64,000 bases of DNA. Origin: Bacillota bacterium. Lineage in GTDB: Bacteria > Bacillota > Clostridia > Christensenellales > SZUA-584. Of the stretch, positions 17,411-26,439 are shown in pieces. The position numbers and the translations under genes are program-made. The stretch is taken from NCBI GenBank assembly GCA_023428025.1, contig JAEYZN010000021.1:124001-188000 (forward strand). Direction: 5' to 3'. Under the pieces are notes generated by a model. That model saw only the letters and a program-made list of their open reading frames with translations. It was not told where the DNA came from and made no database searches. The number at the start of each line of letters is the position of its first letter. Positions within the stretch are counted from its first letter, which is position 1.

Positions 17411-17436
17411 AAACCCATTGGGCTGCGGGCTTTTTT
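17411..17436 (+). terminator. Weak candidate terminator after rpsT
   Basis: AAACCCA can pair imperfectly with TGCGGGCTTT (one bulged base on each side of the GC pairs), followed by T6. It is located 45 bases after the rpsT stop. The stem is short, so confidence is low. Confidence 0.4.
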
Positions 17437-17444
17437 GCGTTTCC

Positions 17445-18407
17445 TTACAATTTATATATGCGGATCAGCGTTTCCGGCAGGGCCAGCAGCGCCTCACGGC
17501 CGCCGCTCTTTGTCCCAAAATCCAGGTCCGCCAGCGTTGTCAGCGCATATCTTAGCTCGTCCTGAGAAAAGCGGGCGCACTCCCTGGCTAATATCTGAAC
17601 AACAAACGGCTTGAGCCCCAGCATCGACACAATCTTCCCCTGCCCGTACCCCGCGTCCAGCATCGTCCGGACTTTATACATGTCCCGCATTTTGCGCGCA
17701 AACAGCCCCATGAGCATTTCCGGCCTTTCTTCTTCCATCAGGTCGTCCAGCATCGTTTTGGCCTGTGCCGACTGTTTACCTGCCAGCAGGCGATGGATCT
17801 CAAACACGTTGTATTCGAGCGACTTGGATACGCACGCGGATACATGCGCGCCGGTGATTTCGCCAAAGCCGCTGTATACCGCCAGCTTCGCCACCTCGTT
17901 TTCCAGCGTGAAATAATCGCAGCCCGCCAGCGCCACCAGCTGCTGCGCCGCAGCCGCACCGATGCGCGCGCCGTGTCGTTTGGCCTGCTCCGCCACAAAG
18001 GCGATGCACCCTGCCGGGTTCGGCGCTTCGAATTCGCGCACCGTGCCGATTTCACTGAGACGCTTATACAGCGTTTTGCGCTTGTCCGGCGCTTCCGCCG
18101 TGCACAACGCCAACACCGTCGTATCCGGCAGGCGGTCGATATAGTCCGCGATTCTCTTGGCTTCATCCTTGTTTCCTGAGGATGTCAGCACGGTACAGTC
18201 GCGCACGGCCACAAAGCGCAGCGGCGAAAGAAACGGCACCGCGGCGCAGGCCTCTATCAGCTCTTCCGCGCCCGGCATGGTGTTATACATCGTCACATTC
18301 AGCTCTTCCATCTGAATGTCCAGCGACGCTTGCAGTCTGGACAGGCTGTCCCTCACCATATAGCTCTCGCCGGAGAATACGTACAGGTTTTTATTCGGCA
18401 TGCTCAC
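17445..18407 (-). CDS. holA: DNA polymerase III delta subunit
   Basis: HolA opens the sliding clamp ring as part of the clamp-loader complex. The 320-residue protein has the family opening NLYVFSGESYMVRDSL, the AAA+-like body and the C-terminal collar domain ending ALPETLIRIYKL. The reading starts inside the end of comEC (overlap 17 bases) at GTG 18407 or, more likely, at the ATG two codons later. The comEC-holA-rpsT grouping is common in Firmicutes. Confidence 0.93.
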   Translation of the reverse strand: MSMPNKNLYVFSGESYMVRDSLSRLQASLDIQMEELNVTMYNTMPGAEELIEACAAVPFLSPLRFVAVRDCTVLTSSGNKDEAKRIADYIDRLPDTTVLALCTAEAPDKRKTLYKRLSEIGTVREFEAPNPAGCIAFVAEQAKRHGARIGAAAAQQLVALAGCDYFTLENEVAKLAVYSGFGEITGAHVSACVSKSLEYNVFEIHRLLAGKQSAQAKTMLDDLMEEERPEMLMGLFARKMRDMYKVRTMLDAGYGQGKIVSMLGLKPFVVQILARECARFSQDELRYALTTLADLDFGTKSGGREALLALPETLIRIYKL

Positions 18408-20700
18408 CTTTACCCAAAGTATTTACAGAGATATTGTCATCGATATAGAACTCGACCGCATAGTCATCCCGTGTGACGTATACCTTTTCGGAGTAATCCT
18501 CAAGATTCTGAAGCGCCCACCCGTGCGGATGACCGAAGCTGTTGGCTCCCGCGCTGACCACACTGTATTCGGGAGACAGCGCCGAAAGCGGCAGCCGGTA
18601 TGACGAATACTTGGAGCCGTGGTGCGCCGCCTTATATATGTCCACAGGGCCGATCCCCGTCAGCACACTGGTCTCCGTCTGTCCGCTGATATCGCCGGTA
18701 AACAGTATTTTATGGCCTTTATATTCCACCAAAATCACCAGCGACGACTCGTTGGTATTCTCCATGATCGTGTCCTGATACGGATATAATACCACGGCGC
18801 GTGTTTTATCGTCCAGCAGCACCACGTCCCCTGCGCCCAATGGCACCACGTCGGCATCCGGCATCGCTTGGGCGACCGCGTCCCGCTCCTGATAGGAACA
18901 GTAGACCTTTCTCAAAAGACCGGCGTCGTAAAGCGCGACAATGCCCGCGAAGTGATCGGCGTCGGTATGGGATACAAATGCCGCTTCGGGACTGACACCG
19001 CTTCGCACCGTGAAGTCCACCACCTCTTCGGCGCTTTCCGGCCGTCCGCCGTCGACGAAATACTCTCCGCCCTGTGCCGTCCGGATGAACGCCGAATCCC
19101 CTTGTCCCACATCCAAAAACGCGAGATACATACCGGCCGGGCGCGCAAGCAACAACACCGTCAGCGCGGCTGCCGTTATGCCGCCGCTGAGGATGGTCTT
19201 AAATCCGACCCTGACCAGCAGATATTTGGACGTGATGAACAGCAGAACAAAGCACACAAGCACCGCGTACCACGGCGGCGATGCCACGTTGACCGCCATA
19301 AACGGTATGTCCGCCGCCCAGCCGATCACGGACATCATGAACCGGATCAGCACTGTGGGCATATAGGCCATTATCGCGGCAACCGGGGCCGCCGCCATTC
19401 CCAGAAAGGTGCAGACGAATACCAGCACGATGATCGCCGAAGACAGCGGGATCAGGAATATATTCAATATGATGCTGAGCGCCGATATGCGGTTGAACGA
19501 AGCGGCCAGCACCGGCAGCGTCCCCGCCGTCGCGCCAACCGATGCCGACAAGGCATCGCCCAGCCAGTGAATCTTGTCCGGCAGCCTTCGGGCCAGCCAG
19601 CGCCGCAGCTGCCACCCCAATGTCAGCATGCCAAAGACTGCGCCAAAGGAGAGTTGAAAACCGGCCGTAAACATGCCCAGCGGGCTGATCACCAGAGACA
19701 CGATGAACGCCAGCGCCAAGCTGCTGAGCGTATCGCTCTGACGTCCGAAATGCCTGTGAAGCAGCACCGCCGCCGCCATCACTGCCGCCCGGAGCATGGA
19801 CGGCACCATACCGGCGATAAATGTGTAGGCCGCGATGAAGAGCAGCGCCCCAACCAACCGCGGCGTACGCCCCAGCCTGATGATTTTGAAAAAGGCGTAT
19901 ATCGCCGCGATCAGGATGGCGGCGTGCAGACCGGAAACGGACAGCACATGTGTCATTCCGGTATCGCGGAAATCCTCCTGCGCGGCATCGTCAATGCCAC
20001 GCGTGTCACCGATGAGCAGACCTTTGGCAATGGGCGCGACATTCGGCTCAAAGACGCGGTCGATCGTTCCGCCGATATAACGCCGCGCATCCGCCATCAC
20101 TACAGCTAAGGACGATTTATAACCTGTGTTTTCGATCGTTTCGGCATACGCCTTATAATGCACGCCCTGCGACAGCAGATACAGCCTGTCGTCAAAGCCA
20201 CCCGGATTGCGCACGCCGCGCGGGTATTCCACTTCCGCGATTACCGACACCACATCGCCGCACTGCATGGCGGCATTCTGCTCAACCGGCACATAGAGCT
20301 TGATGTCGCCGCATGCTTCACCCTCAATTTCTGCGCCGTCAAGCAGATAGACGGTGCTGCCGTAATCGTTCTGATACGGTTCGCTGTATATATGCCCCGT
20401 CACCGTCAGCCCTTCGCCCGTGGGCACAGGTTTGACCACCATCGCCTGAGAGGTCAAAAAAGCCGCCAGCATCACGCACGCCGCACCAGCCAGCCAGCTT
20501 GCGGGCTTACGTCGGCCTTGCTTCCGCTTTCCGAAAACAGCCAAACAAAAAGCCGCCACGGCCAGAACCGCTGCGGCAATTCCAAATACAATTATCGAAG
20601 GAGCAAAACGCCCGATGATCACGCCGGACGCAAAACAAACGGCTGCCACAACCACCGGGCGCCTGTTGAATGCGCGTTTTGGCGAGGCAGCGGCGTCCAC
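18391..20700 (-). CDS. comEC: DNA internalisation channel ComEC/Rec2
   Basis: ComEC forms the membrane channel for single-stranded DNA uptake in natural transformation. The 769 residues comprise N-terminal membrane helices with an inserted OB-type domain (DUF4131), the central multi-helix competence domain (HVLSVSGLHAAILIA motif) and a C-terminal metallo-beta-lactamase domain with the metal-binding HTDADHFAGI, all of normal length. The start is GTG at 20700, five bases after the stop of the preceding MBL gene. No comEA or other competence genes are in the window, so competence itself is not shown; the gene is widespread in bacteria never shown to be transformable. Confidence 0.94.
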   Translation of the reverse strand: MDAAASPKRAFNRRPVVVAAVCFASGVIIGRFAPSIIVFGIAAAVLAVAAFCLAVFGKRKQGRRKPASWLAGAACVMLAAFLTSQAMVVKPVPTGEGLTVTGHIYSEPYQNDYGSTVYLLDGAEIEGEACGDIKLYVPVEQNAAMQCGDVVSVIAEVEYPRGVRNPGGFDDRLYLLSQGVHYKAYAETIENTGYKSSLAVVMADARRYIGGTIDRVFEPNVAPIAKGLLIGDTRGIDDAAQEDFRDTGMTHVLSVSGLHAAILIAAIYAFFKIIRLGRTPRLVGALLFIAAYTFIAGMVPSMLRAAVMAAAVLLHRHFGRQSDTLSSLALAFIVSLVISPLGMFTAGFQLSFGAVFGMLTLGWQLRRWLARRLPDKIHWLGDALSASVGATAGTLPVLAASFNRISALSIILNIFLIPLSSAIIVLVFVCTFLGMAAAPVAAIMAYMPTVLIRFMMSVIGWAADIPFMAVNVASPPWYAVLVCFVLLFITSKYLLVRVGFKTILSGGITAAALTVLLLARPAGMYLAFLDVGQGDSAFIRTAQGGEYFVDGGRPESAEEVVDFTVRSGVSPEAAFVSHTDADHFAGIVALYDAGLLRKVYCSYQERDAVAQAMPDADVVPLGAGDVVLLDDKTRAVVLYPYQDTIMENTNESSLVILVEYKGHKILFTGDISGQTETSVLTGIGPVDIYKAAHHGSKYSSYRLPLSALSPEYSVVSAGANSFGHPHGWALQNLEDYSEKVYVTRDDYAVEFYIDDNISVNTLGKGEHAE

Positions 20701-20703
20701 GCG

Positions 20704-21435
20704 TCAAACCTCGTAGGTGCGGCGTTCCTCTATCATCTCGGCAGCGGGATAGCTTTCCCGTACCTCGCGCAGTATTTCCTCCGCGTCATACTCGGGAAAC
20801 TGATGCGTGACCAGCATTCTGCTGACCCTCGCCGCCTGCGCGATGCGTCCCGCGTCCTTCGCGTCCACATGCGCCGACATCGGCATCTTATCCCTGGACA
20901 ACAGCGCGGCTTCCATCACAAACAGATCGGCGCCCGACGCAAAAGAGATGATATGCGTATTGTCTTGGGTATCGCCCGAGTAGACGAATTTCTTTCCGTC
21001 CGCTTCGAACGACATGGCAAAGCTGGGAACAGGGTGGGGCATCATGGCAAACACCGCTTCCAGGTCGAAAAGACGGACCCGCATGCCGTCGGCGAGAAAA
21101 CGCACGTCCATCATTCCGTGGGCGGCGAGAAGTCCGGCCTCCGCCAGGGGTTCCCCCGGCAGATAGACGGGCAGCGGTTCCGCGCGCCATCCCATCTTCT
21201 TGTCCACATCCAGCGCGTAACGCAGCGTCAGCGCGTCCCCCATATGATCGGCATGCAGATGGGAAAGCACCAGCGCATCGATGCCTCTGACCGGCAAAAT
21301 CTCCTGCAGCTTGGACAGCGAGCCGCAGCCCATATCCAGCACAATGTTTTTTCCGTTATGCGCCAGCAGATAGCATGAGCAGCTTTCCCCGGCTTTGGGA
21401 TAAGGCCCGTATTTTCCGATGCATGTCAACTTCAT
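20704..21435 (-). CDS. MBL-fold metal-dependent hydrolase (YhfI-like)
   Basis: A soluble metallo-beta-lactamase-fold protein of about 243 residues. The metal site motif SHLHADHMGD and the later GDTQDN and MVTHQFPEY-like positions are intact, so it should bind two metal ions. The start is the ATG at 21435 with GGGAG eight bases before; the upstream extension lacks a site. Relatives such as Bacillus YhfI and RNase Z-like proteins hydrolyse phosphoesters, but the substrate here cannot be read from sequence. It sits 16 bases after the ECF gene and 3 bases before comEC. Confidence 0.85.
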   Translation of the reverse strand: MKLTCIGKYGPYPKAGESCSCYLLAHNGKNIVLDMGCGSLSKLQEILPVRGIDALVLSHLHADHMGDALTLRYALDVDKKMGWRAEPLPVYLPGEPLAEAGLLAAHGMMDVRFLADGMRVRLFDLEAVFAMMPHPVPSFAMSFEADGKKFVYSGDTQDNTHIISFASGADLFVMEAALLSRDKMPMSAHVDAKDAGRIAQAARVSRMLVTHQFPEYDAEEILREVRESYPAAEMIEERRTYEV

Positions 21436-21451
21436 AAGCTTAACTCCCGTA

Positions 21452-21961
21452 TTATCGATTGGCCAGCAGGGCCGCGTCGGCAATCCGCCTGACAGGATAG
21501 TAAAGCGCCAACGCGCCGGCAACGCCCGCCGCCCATTGTATCAGGTTGAATACCACCGTACCGGCTGCATATGTCCAGCCGAAGAATATCCATTCGAATA
21601 CGCCATATCCCGCCACCATGATGGCGCCGCCCAGTATGGCTACCAGTGTAAACCGGCCGAATCCCGCCTTTTTCATCAGCAGTGCGCAAACGAGGCCCAT
21701 CAATCCTTTTATGATCAGTGTGGCCGGCGCATAAACGGGAAATCCCAGCGTCAGGTCGGCCAAAGCGCTGCCGATACCGGCGGCTGCGGCCGCCCAGGGC
21801 GCGCCCACCAGCAGGCCGGCGCAGTAAATCACGCAATCACCGATGTTCATGTATGCGCCATTCGCATTGATCGGTATTTTTATCAGGTAGGTAAAAACAA
21901 AAATGAGTGCGGCCAGCATGCTTGTGACAACAAGTGTTTTGGTGTGATTCTGCTTAGTCAA
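21452..21961 (-). CDS. ECF transporter S component (substrate-binding membrane subunit)
   Basis: 169 residues with five or six membrane segments. The region TKTLVVTSMLAALIFVFTYLIKIP and the loop with NIGDCVIYCAGLLVG are typical of S components of energy-coupling factor vitamin transporters (HmpT/PdxU2/RibU-like, PF07155 type). The S subunit captures a vitamin and pairs with a shared EcfA-A'-T module, which is not in the window. The start is TTG at 21961, seven bases after GAGGAGA; the in-frame extension to 22057 has no site. The leader is too short to hold a vitamin riboswitch, so the ligand cannot be inferred. Confidence 0.82.
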   Translation of the reverse strand: MTKQNHTKTLVVTSMLAALIFVFTYLIKIPINANGAYMNIGDCVIYCAGLLVGAPWAAAAAGIGSALADLTLGFPVYAPATLIIKGLMGLVCALLMKKAGFGRFTLVAILGGAIMVAGYGVFEWIFFGWTYAAGTVVFNLIQWAAGVAGALALYYPVRRIADAALLANR

Positions 21962-22099
21962 CTCTCGTCTCCTCTTTTTCTTTTTTCCATTGTAATATAT
22001 TTGCTGACCTGACGCAATTCCAAATTCTCTGATCTTAATCACGCCCAAGAGGCGCATTCATATACTGTATTATCATCATTATCTGACGGGGGCTTTCTT

Positions 22100-23935
22100 A
22101 TGTGCGGAATTGCAGGGATCGTGGACTTTGATAAAAACATGCTGGAAGAGAGCCGGACGCTGGCGGCCATGATGGATGCCATCGCGCATCGGGGGCCTGA
22201 TTCGGCAGGCACGTTCCTGACGCATCAGGTGGCGCTGGGACACCGGCGGCTGACCGTCGTGGACCCTGCGGGCGGAAGCCAGCCGATGATTCGGAGCATC
22301 GGCTCCAATACATACACCATCATATATAATGGCGAACTCTATAACACGCCGGAACTGCGGCAGGCTCTCATCAAAAAAGGGCATACTTTCTTCTCACATT
22401 CGGATACCGAAGCACTGCTGTTATCCTATATCGAATGGGGTCCGTCCTGCGTGGAACGGCTGAACGGTATATTTGCCTTCGCGGTTTGGGATGAAAAGAA
22501 GCAGCGCGTTTTTCTCGCGCGGGACCGCATGGGCGTGAAGCCGCTGTTCATCGCGCGGGCCGGCCACACCCTGCTGTTCGCTTCCGAAATCAAGGCACTG
22601 CTGGCACATCCGGAAATACATCCCGTGCTGGACGAAAACGGCTTGCTCGAGCTGTTTGCCCTGGCCCCCGCGCGCACCGCGGGCAAAACACTGTTTTCAG
22701 GCATCGAAGAGCTGCGTCCCGGCGAGTGTATGATCTATTCGCCTCTCGGTACATATGTCCACCGTTACTGGCAGTTCGTCAGCGAGGAGCACACCGATAA
22801 TCTGCATACCACCACGGAGAAGCTGCATTGGCTGGTAAGCGACTCCGCCAAGCGTCAGCTGGTGGCCGACGTGCCGGTCTGTACGCTGCTTTCCGGCGGG
22901 CTGGATTCCAGCGCGCTTTCGGCCATCGCCGCGCAAGCTGCCGGGGAAAAGGATGGCATACTGCGCACCTTTTCCGTCGACTATGCCGACAACGAGAAGT
23001 ATTTTACCCGCAGCGTATTCCAGCCCAGCCCGGACCGGGATTATATCGACATCATGCGTCGGCACATCGGCAGCGACCACATCACGGTAACGCTGGATAC
23101 GCCCGAACTGATCTCATCTCTTCGCGACGCCATGATCGCGCGGGACCTGCCCGGCATGGCGGATGTGGATTCCAGCTTGTTGTTGTTCTGCCGACAGATC
23201 CGCGGATACGCCACGGTGGCGCTCTCAGGCGAATGCGCGGACGAGATATTCGGCGGATACCCCTGGTTTTACCGTGAGGACCTGCTGAACCTCGACATGT
23301 TCCCCTGGGCAAACTCGCTGGAGCTTCGCCGCAGCGTGATGTCCAAAGCGCTGTCCCGCCTGAATATTGAGGACTACGCCAAAAGCCGATATTTTGACAC
23401 CGTGGATGAAACGCCGCTGCTGGGCAGTGAAAAGCCGCTCGAACGCCGGCGCCGCCAGATGTTCTATCTCAATATCAAGTGGTTCATGTCCAACCTGCTG
23501 GAGCGCAAGGACCGGATGAGCATGGCCTGCGGCCTTGAAGTGCGCGTGCCTTACTGTGACCATCGCCTTGCCGAATATGCGTGGAACATCCCGTGGGATA
23601 TCAAAAATCTTGGCGGCATGGAGAAGGGCATACTGCGCCTGGCGGTAAAAGACCTGCTGCCGGAGGAAATCTACAACAGAAAAAAAAGCCCGTATCCCAA
23701 GACGCATAATCCTGAGTATACGAGGCTGGTTTCCGCCGCGCTCAAGGAGACGCTGGCCGACCCATCCGCGCCCATTCATGCGCTGGTCGACAAAGCGGTC
23801 ATCGCAGAGATGCTCGACACCCTCAGCATCGTGACGCCGTGGTTCGGGCAGCTGATGACGGGGCCGCAGCTGTTCGCTTTTCTGCTTCAGCTCAATATGT
23901 GGCTGGAGGAATACAAGGTGAGCATACGCATTTAG
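22100..23935 (+). CDS. asnB: Asparagine synthase (glutamine-hydrolysing)
   Basis: AsnB converts aspartate to asparagine with ATP and glutamine-derived ammonia. The mature N-terminal Cys2 (MCGIAGIVDF) is the glutaminase nucleophile. The class II amidotransferase domain takes up about the first 200 residues; the synthetase domain has the PP-loop SGGLDSSALSA near residue 265. 611 residues is normal. It is monocistronic on the plus strand; the TAG overlaps by four bases the stop of the convergent GerMN gene. AsnB-type proteins in Firmicutes can also amidate meso-DAP in the wall, but that class cannot be told apart here. Confidence 0.93.
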   Translation: MCGIAGIVDFDKNMLEESRTLAAMMDAIAHRGPDSAGTFLTHQVALGHRRLTVVDPAGGSQPMIRSIGSNTYTIIYNGELYNTPELRQALIKKGHTFFSHSDTEALLLSYIEWGPSCVERLNGIFAFAVWDEKKQRVFLARDRMGVKPLFIARAGHTLLFASEIKALLAHPEIHPVLDENGLLELFALAPARTAGKTLFSGIEELRPGECMIYSPLGTYVHRYWQFVSEEHTDNLHTTTEKLHWLVSDSAKRQLVADVPVCTLLSGGLDSSALSAIAAQAAGEKDGILRTFSVDYADNEKYFTRSVFQPSPDRDYIDIMRRHIGSDHITVTLDTPELISSLRDAMIARDLPGMADVDSSLLLFCRQIRGYATVALSGECADEIFGGYPWFYREDLLNLDMFPWANSLELRRSVMSKALSRLNIEDYAKSRYFDTVDETPLLGSEKPLERRRRQMFYLNIKWFMSNLLERKDRMSMACGLEVRVPYCDHRLAEYAWNIPWDIKNLGGMEKGILRLAVKDLLPEEIYNRKKSPYPKTHNPEYTRLVSAALKETLADPSAPIHALVDKAVIAEMLDTLSIVTPWFGQLMTGPQLFAFLLQLNMWLEEYKVSIRI

Positions 23936-25458
23936 GCGCTTTTGATGATGCCATAGTTCCTCAGGAACGGGTCTGACAGGCACAGGTAGCCCGCCAGCTT
24001 GTCTATCTGCTTGCCTTCCACGATAAACTGCACCTTATTGACGCCATCCATCGCCGTGATGGTGTTTACAATAGAATAGATCAGCAGCATTTCACTCTTG
24101 CTTGTCAGGCCAACGCAGGCATCTTTAAAACGCGCAGACAGGTTTACATAGGCGGTGTCGTTATATACGTCCACAGACAGTACATCGTCCTCCGTCATGC
24201 CGGGCGGCATCACGGGCCAAACGTTGTCGCCATCCTCTTCCAGAGGTCCTTTCAGCACCTCAAGCACGCGCGCGCGGGCGCTCCAGGTTTTCCCCTGCTC
24301 CATGCTTCTTTTTACTTCGAGCAAAAGATCGGACGTTTTGTCGCCAAAATACACAGGTGCGCTGCTGCCGATGAAGCCAAAATAATCGGCGCGCTCCATG
24401 CCGTCATAAAACCAGCCCTTATCATCCACAGTGATAACACGGTTGCCCGCAACAAAAATATCCACCGTTTTGATGTTGGGCACCAGACCGGTGATCGTAT
24501 AAATCAACGCGGCATAGGAAACCAGCGCACCCGATGAGTCCGAGTATCCCACCTGCACAGGGCTTTTCTTAAAATAAAGCTCCATGTTCCGCTTGCCTCC
24601 GCCCGCATCGTTCAAAACGGGCGATTGTGCAAGCTCAATGTCGGCAATGAGCGGGCTTCGCATGGATGCGGTATTGCGCGGGCCGTTTTTCAACTCCTGA
24701 ATCAGCCCTTCAACGTATTGATCCTCCGTATATTTGACTGTCCTCACTTCAGGCAGAATGAAATCACCATCCGCCGCCACAAAATACAGCACAGTCGCAA
24801 TATCCGTTGTTTTGGGTTTCGCTTCCTCCTGGTCCTCTGCTGTCGGCGTCTTTTCTACAGTGTTGTTTATCTCAATGGCCGCCTTGTTTTCCGGAATATA
24901 TAAGGAAGATGCACTTGTCCAGGCATCTTCGATATTGCCTATCTGCTTTTTAAGCGGCGGAAATGGGTAGCCGGCCAGTCCGGCCCGGATGCCGTTATAA
25001 AAAACACATACCGATACCGGGCCCAGTATATCCGTGACGGTGTTGGCGATGGCCTGTTCCAGGATGTATGCCTGCTTGGCCTGAATCGGCTCTCCGTCAT
25101 ACTTCAGATATACGTTGGCGACATCCTTTGAAAACTCAAGGGAGTCAAGCGACATGCCTGCTGGCGCGACGCTGATCAGGCTGTTGTTGGAGGTCCCTTT
25201 CAGCAATTCCCCGACGGCCACCGTAGCGGGGTTTGTGTCCTGGTCTATCACCAGCGTTCTCAGCTCCGCCATCAGCGTATGGCTTGTATCATTCAGAAAA
25301 TAGACTGCAGATTTCTCCACACGGCCATAGTATTCCAGCACGCTCAGGTCAAGCACGTTGGCGGGCACCTCTTCCCCAGTGTCATGTCTGTCACGTATCA
25401 CGCCGCAACCGGAGAACAGCAGGCATACGGCCATAACGAGACCTATCGTTTTCTTCAT
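23932..25458 (-). CDS. GerMN-domain lipoprotein 2
   Basis: A lipoprotein of about 508 residues: signal peptide MKKTIGLVMAVCLLFSGC with lipobox Cys, then two GerMN (sporulation/spore germination GerM) modules, one near the middle of the N-terminal half and one near residues 230-380, and a C-terminal region again of GerMN-like make-up. The start is the ATG at 25458; an ATG seven codons earlier lies inside the end of the preceding gene. GerMN is a small extracytoplasmic alpha/beta module of cell-envelope proteins such as GerM and actinobacterial LpqB. Fourth gene of the operon regulator-kinase-lipoprotein-lipoprotein, 10 bases after the previous stop. Confidence 0.85.
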   Translation of the reverse strand: MKKTIGLVMAVCLLFSGCGVIRDRHDTGEEVPANVLDLSVLEYYGRVEKSAVYFLNDTSHTLMAELRTLVIDQDTNPATVAVGELLKGTSNNSLISVAPAGMSLDSLEFSKDVANVYLKYDGEPIQAKQAYILEQAIANTVTDILGPVSVCVFYNGIRAGLAGYPFPPLKKQIGNIEDAWTSASSLYIPENKAAIEINNTVEKTPTAEDQEEAKPKTTDIATVLYFVAADGDFILPEVRTVKYTEDQYVEGLIQELKNGPRNTASMRSPLIADIELAQSPVLNDAGGGKRNMELYFKKSPVQVGYSDSSGALVSYAALIYTITGLVPNIKTVDIFVAGNRVITVDDKGWFYDGMERADYFGFIGSSAPVYFGDKTSDLLLEVKRSMEQGKTWSARARVLEVLKGPLEEDGDNVWPVMPPGMTEDDVLSVDVYNDTAYVNLSARFKDACVGLTSKSEMLLIYSIVNTITAMDGVNKVQFIVEGKQIDKLAGYLCLSDPFLRNYGIIKSA

Positions 25459-25468
25459 CTCAACCCTT

Positions 25469-26428
25469 CTAACCTGCATTGATCAGCACATCCACCAGTG
25501 ACGTATAAGAAAACTTCCAAATATCTTCCTCACGCACGAGCACCACCGGAATATTTTCGCGGCTGATGAGATCACCCTCACGGGTCTTTATCGAGTAATC
25601 CAGCATCACGACTGCCTTCTGGCCGTCGCTCGATACGTTGTAATCCGTCACACTGTAGCTTGACAACACATTTCCTTTATCCGCCAGCGCCTCAGAAAAT
25701 GTATCCATGTCCGGCTTCAGTGAACCATCCAAACTGGTATAGGCGGTAAAATTGTACAGCCTCGTCCAGTCCTTCTTTGCAAAGGAACCCAGCGCTTCAG
25801 CCAGCGTATTCTCCGGCGTCAATATCAAATCGCCCATACGGAACAGCGGGTCCAGATGGGCGTCGCTGTTCTCCCAGCCTGCTTCCTTTCGTGTGATCCG
25901 CTGAGCCGCGCCGGCAGCCTGCCGGTCTACATATATCTGTACGCGCGAATACGTCCCCATCTCAACGATCGTATTGACGATGGAACTGATAGCCAACTGT
26001 TTCTGCTCCGCAACGGTCCCCTCTTCCAGCACCACCTTTTCGGGATCGGAGGATACGAACTCTTCGCTGAGCGTGATGAACACGATGTCGGCGTTGCTGT
26101 CCACACCAACCAGCTTCACACCGTCCCAGAACAGGCCGGACAGCTCCGCTCTGTTGACGGTTGGCCCGGCAATCAGTGCGCGCACCACCGCCGCCTCCAG
26201 AGAATCGTTGACAGGCACATCGATCGTCACCGTCTCGCCCGCCAGCAGGTTCTCGCCGCGATACGAGAAATACAGTGCGACGTTCGCCGTGTCCTTATTG
26301 GCGGCAACGGCGTTCGGGTTGATGTCCTGCAGGTTCTTGTCCACCGTCTTGACACTGTTGCTTGAACACCCGGCGGCCACCAGCATGGTCATCAACAATA
26401 ACCAGACTATCAGTTTCTTAATCGTCAT
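25469..26428 (-). CDS. GerMN-domain lipoprotein 1 (LpqB-like position)
   Basis: A lipoprotein of about 319 residues with signal MTIKKLIVWLLLMTMLVAAGC (lipobox AAGC). A GerMN module lies at about 45-185 (YFSYRGENLLAGETVTIDVP ... VRALIAGPT), then a C-terminal domain of about 100 residues with an NTF2-like pattern. I prefer the second of two close ATG codons (26428), seven bases after AGAGGT. It follows the kinase gene by about a dozen bases. Placement right after a histidine kinase is the same as lpqB after mtrB in Actinobacteria, where the lipoprotein modulates the kinase; a similar role here is inference. Confidence 0.85.
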   Translation of the reverse strand: MTIKKLIVWLLLMTMLVAAGCSSNSVKTVDKNLQDINPNAVAANKDTANVALYFSYRGENLLAGETVTIDVPVNDSLEAAVVRALIAGPTVNRAELSGLFWDGVKLVGVDSNADIVFITLSEEFVSSDPEKVVLEEGTVAEQKQLAISSIVNTIVEMGTYSRVQIYVDRQAAGAAQRITRKEAGWENSDAHLDPLFRMGDLILTPENTLAEALGSFAKKDWTRLYNFTAYTSLDGSLKPDMDTFSEALADKGNVLSSYSVTDYNVSSDGQKAVVMLDYSIKTREGDLISRENIPVVLVREEDIWKFSYTSLVDVLINAG

Positions 26429-26439
26429 ACGCATTACCT

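Noticed and set aside
21962..22099. Vitamin riboswitch before the ECF transporter gene
   Set aside because: Only 138 bases are shared with the divergent asnB promoter and no TPP, FMN or other riboswitch core is visible.
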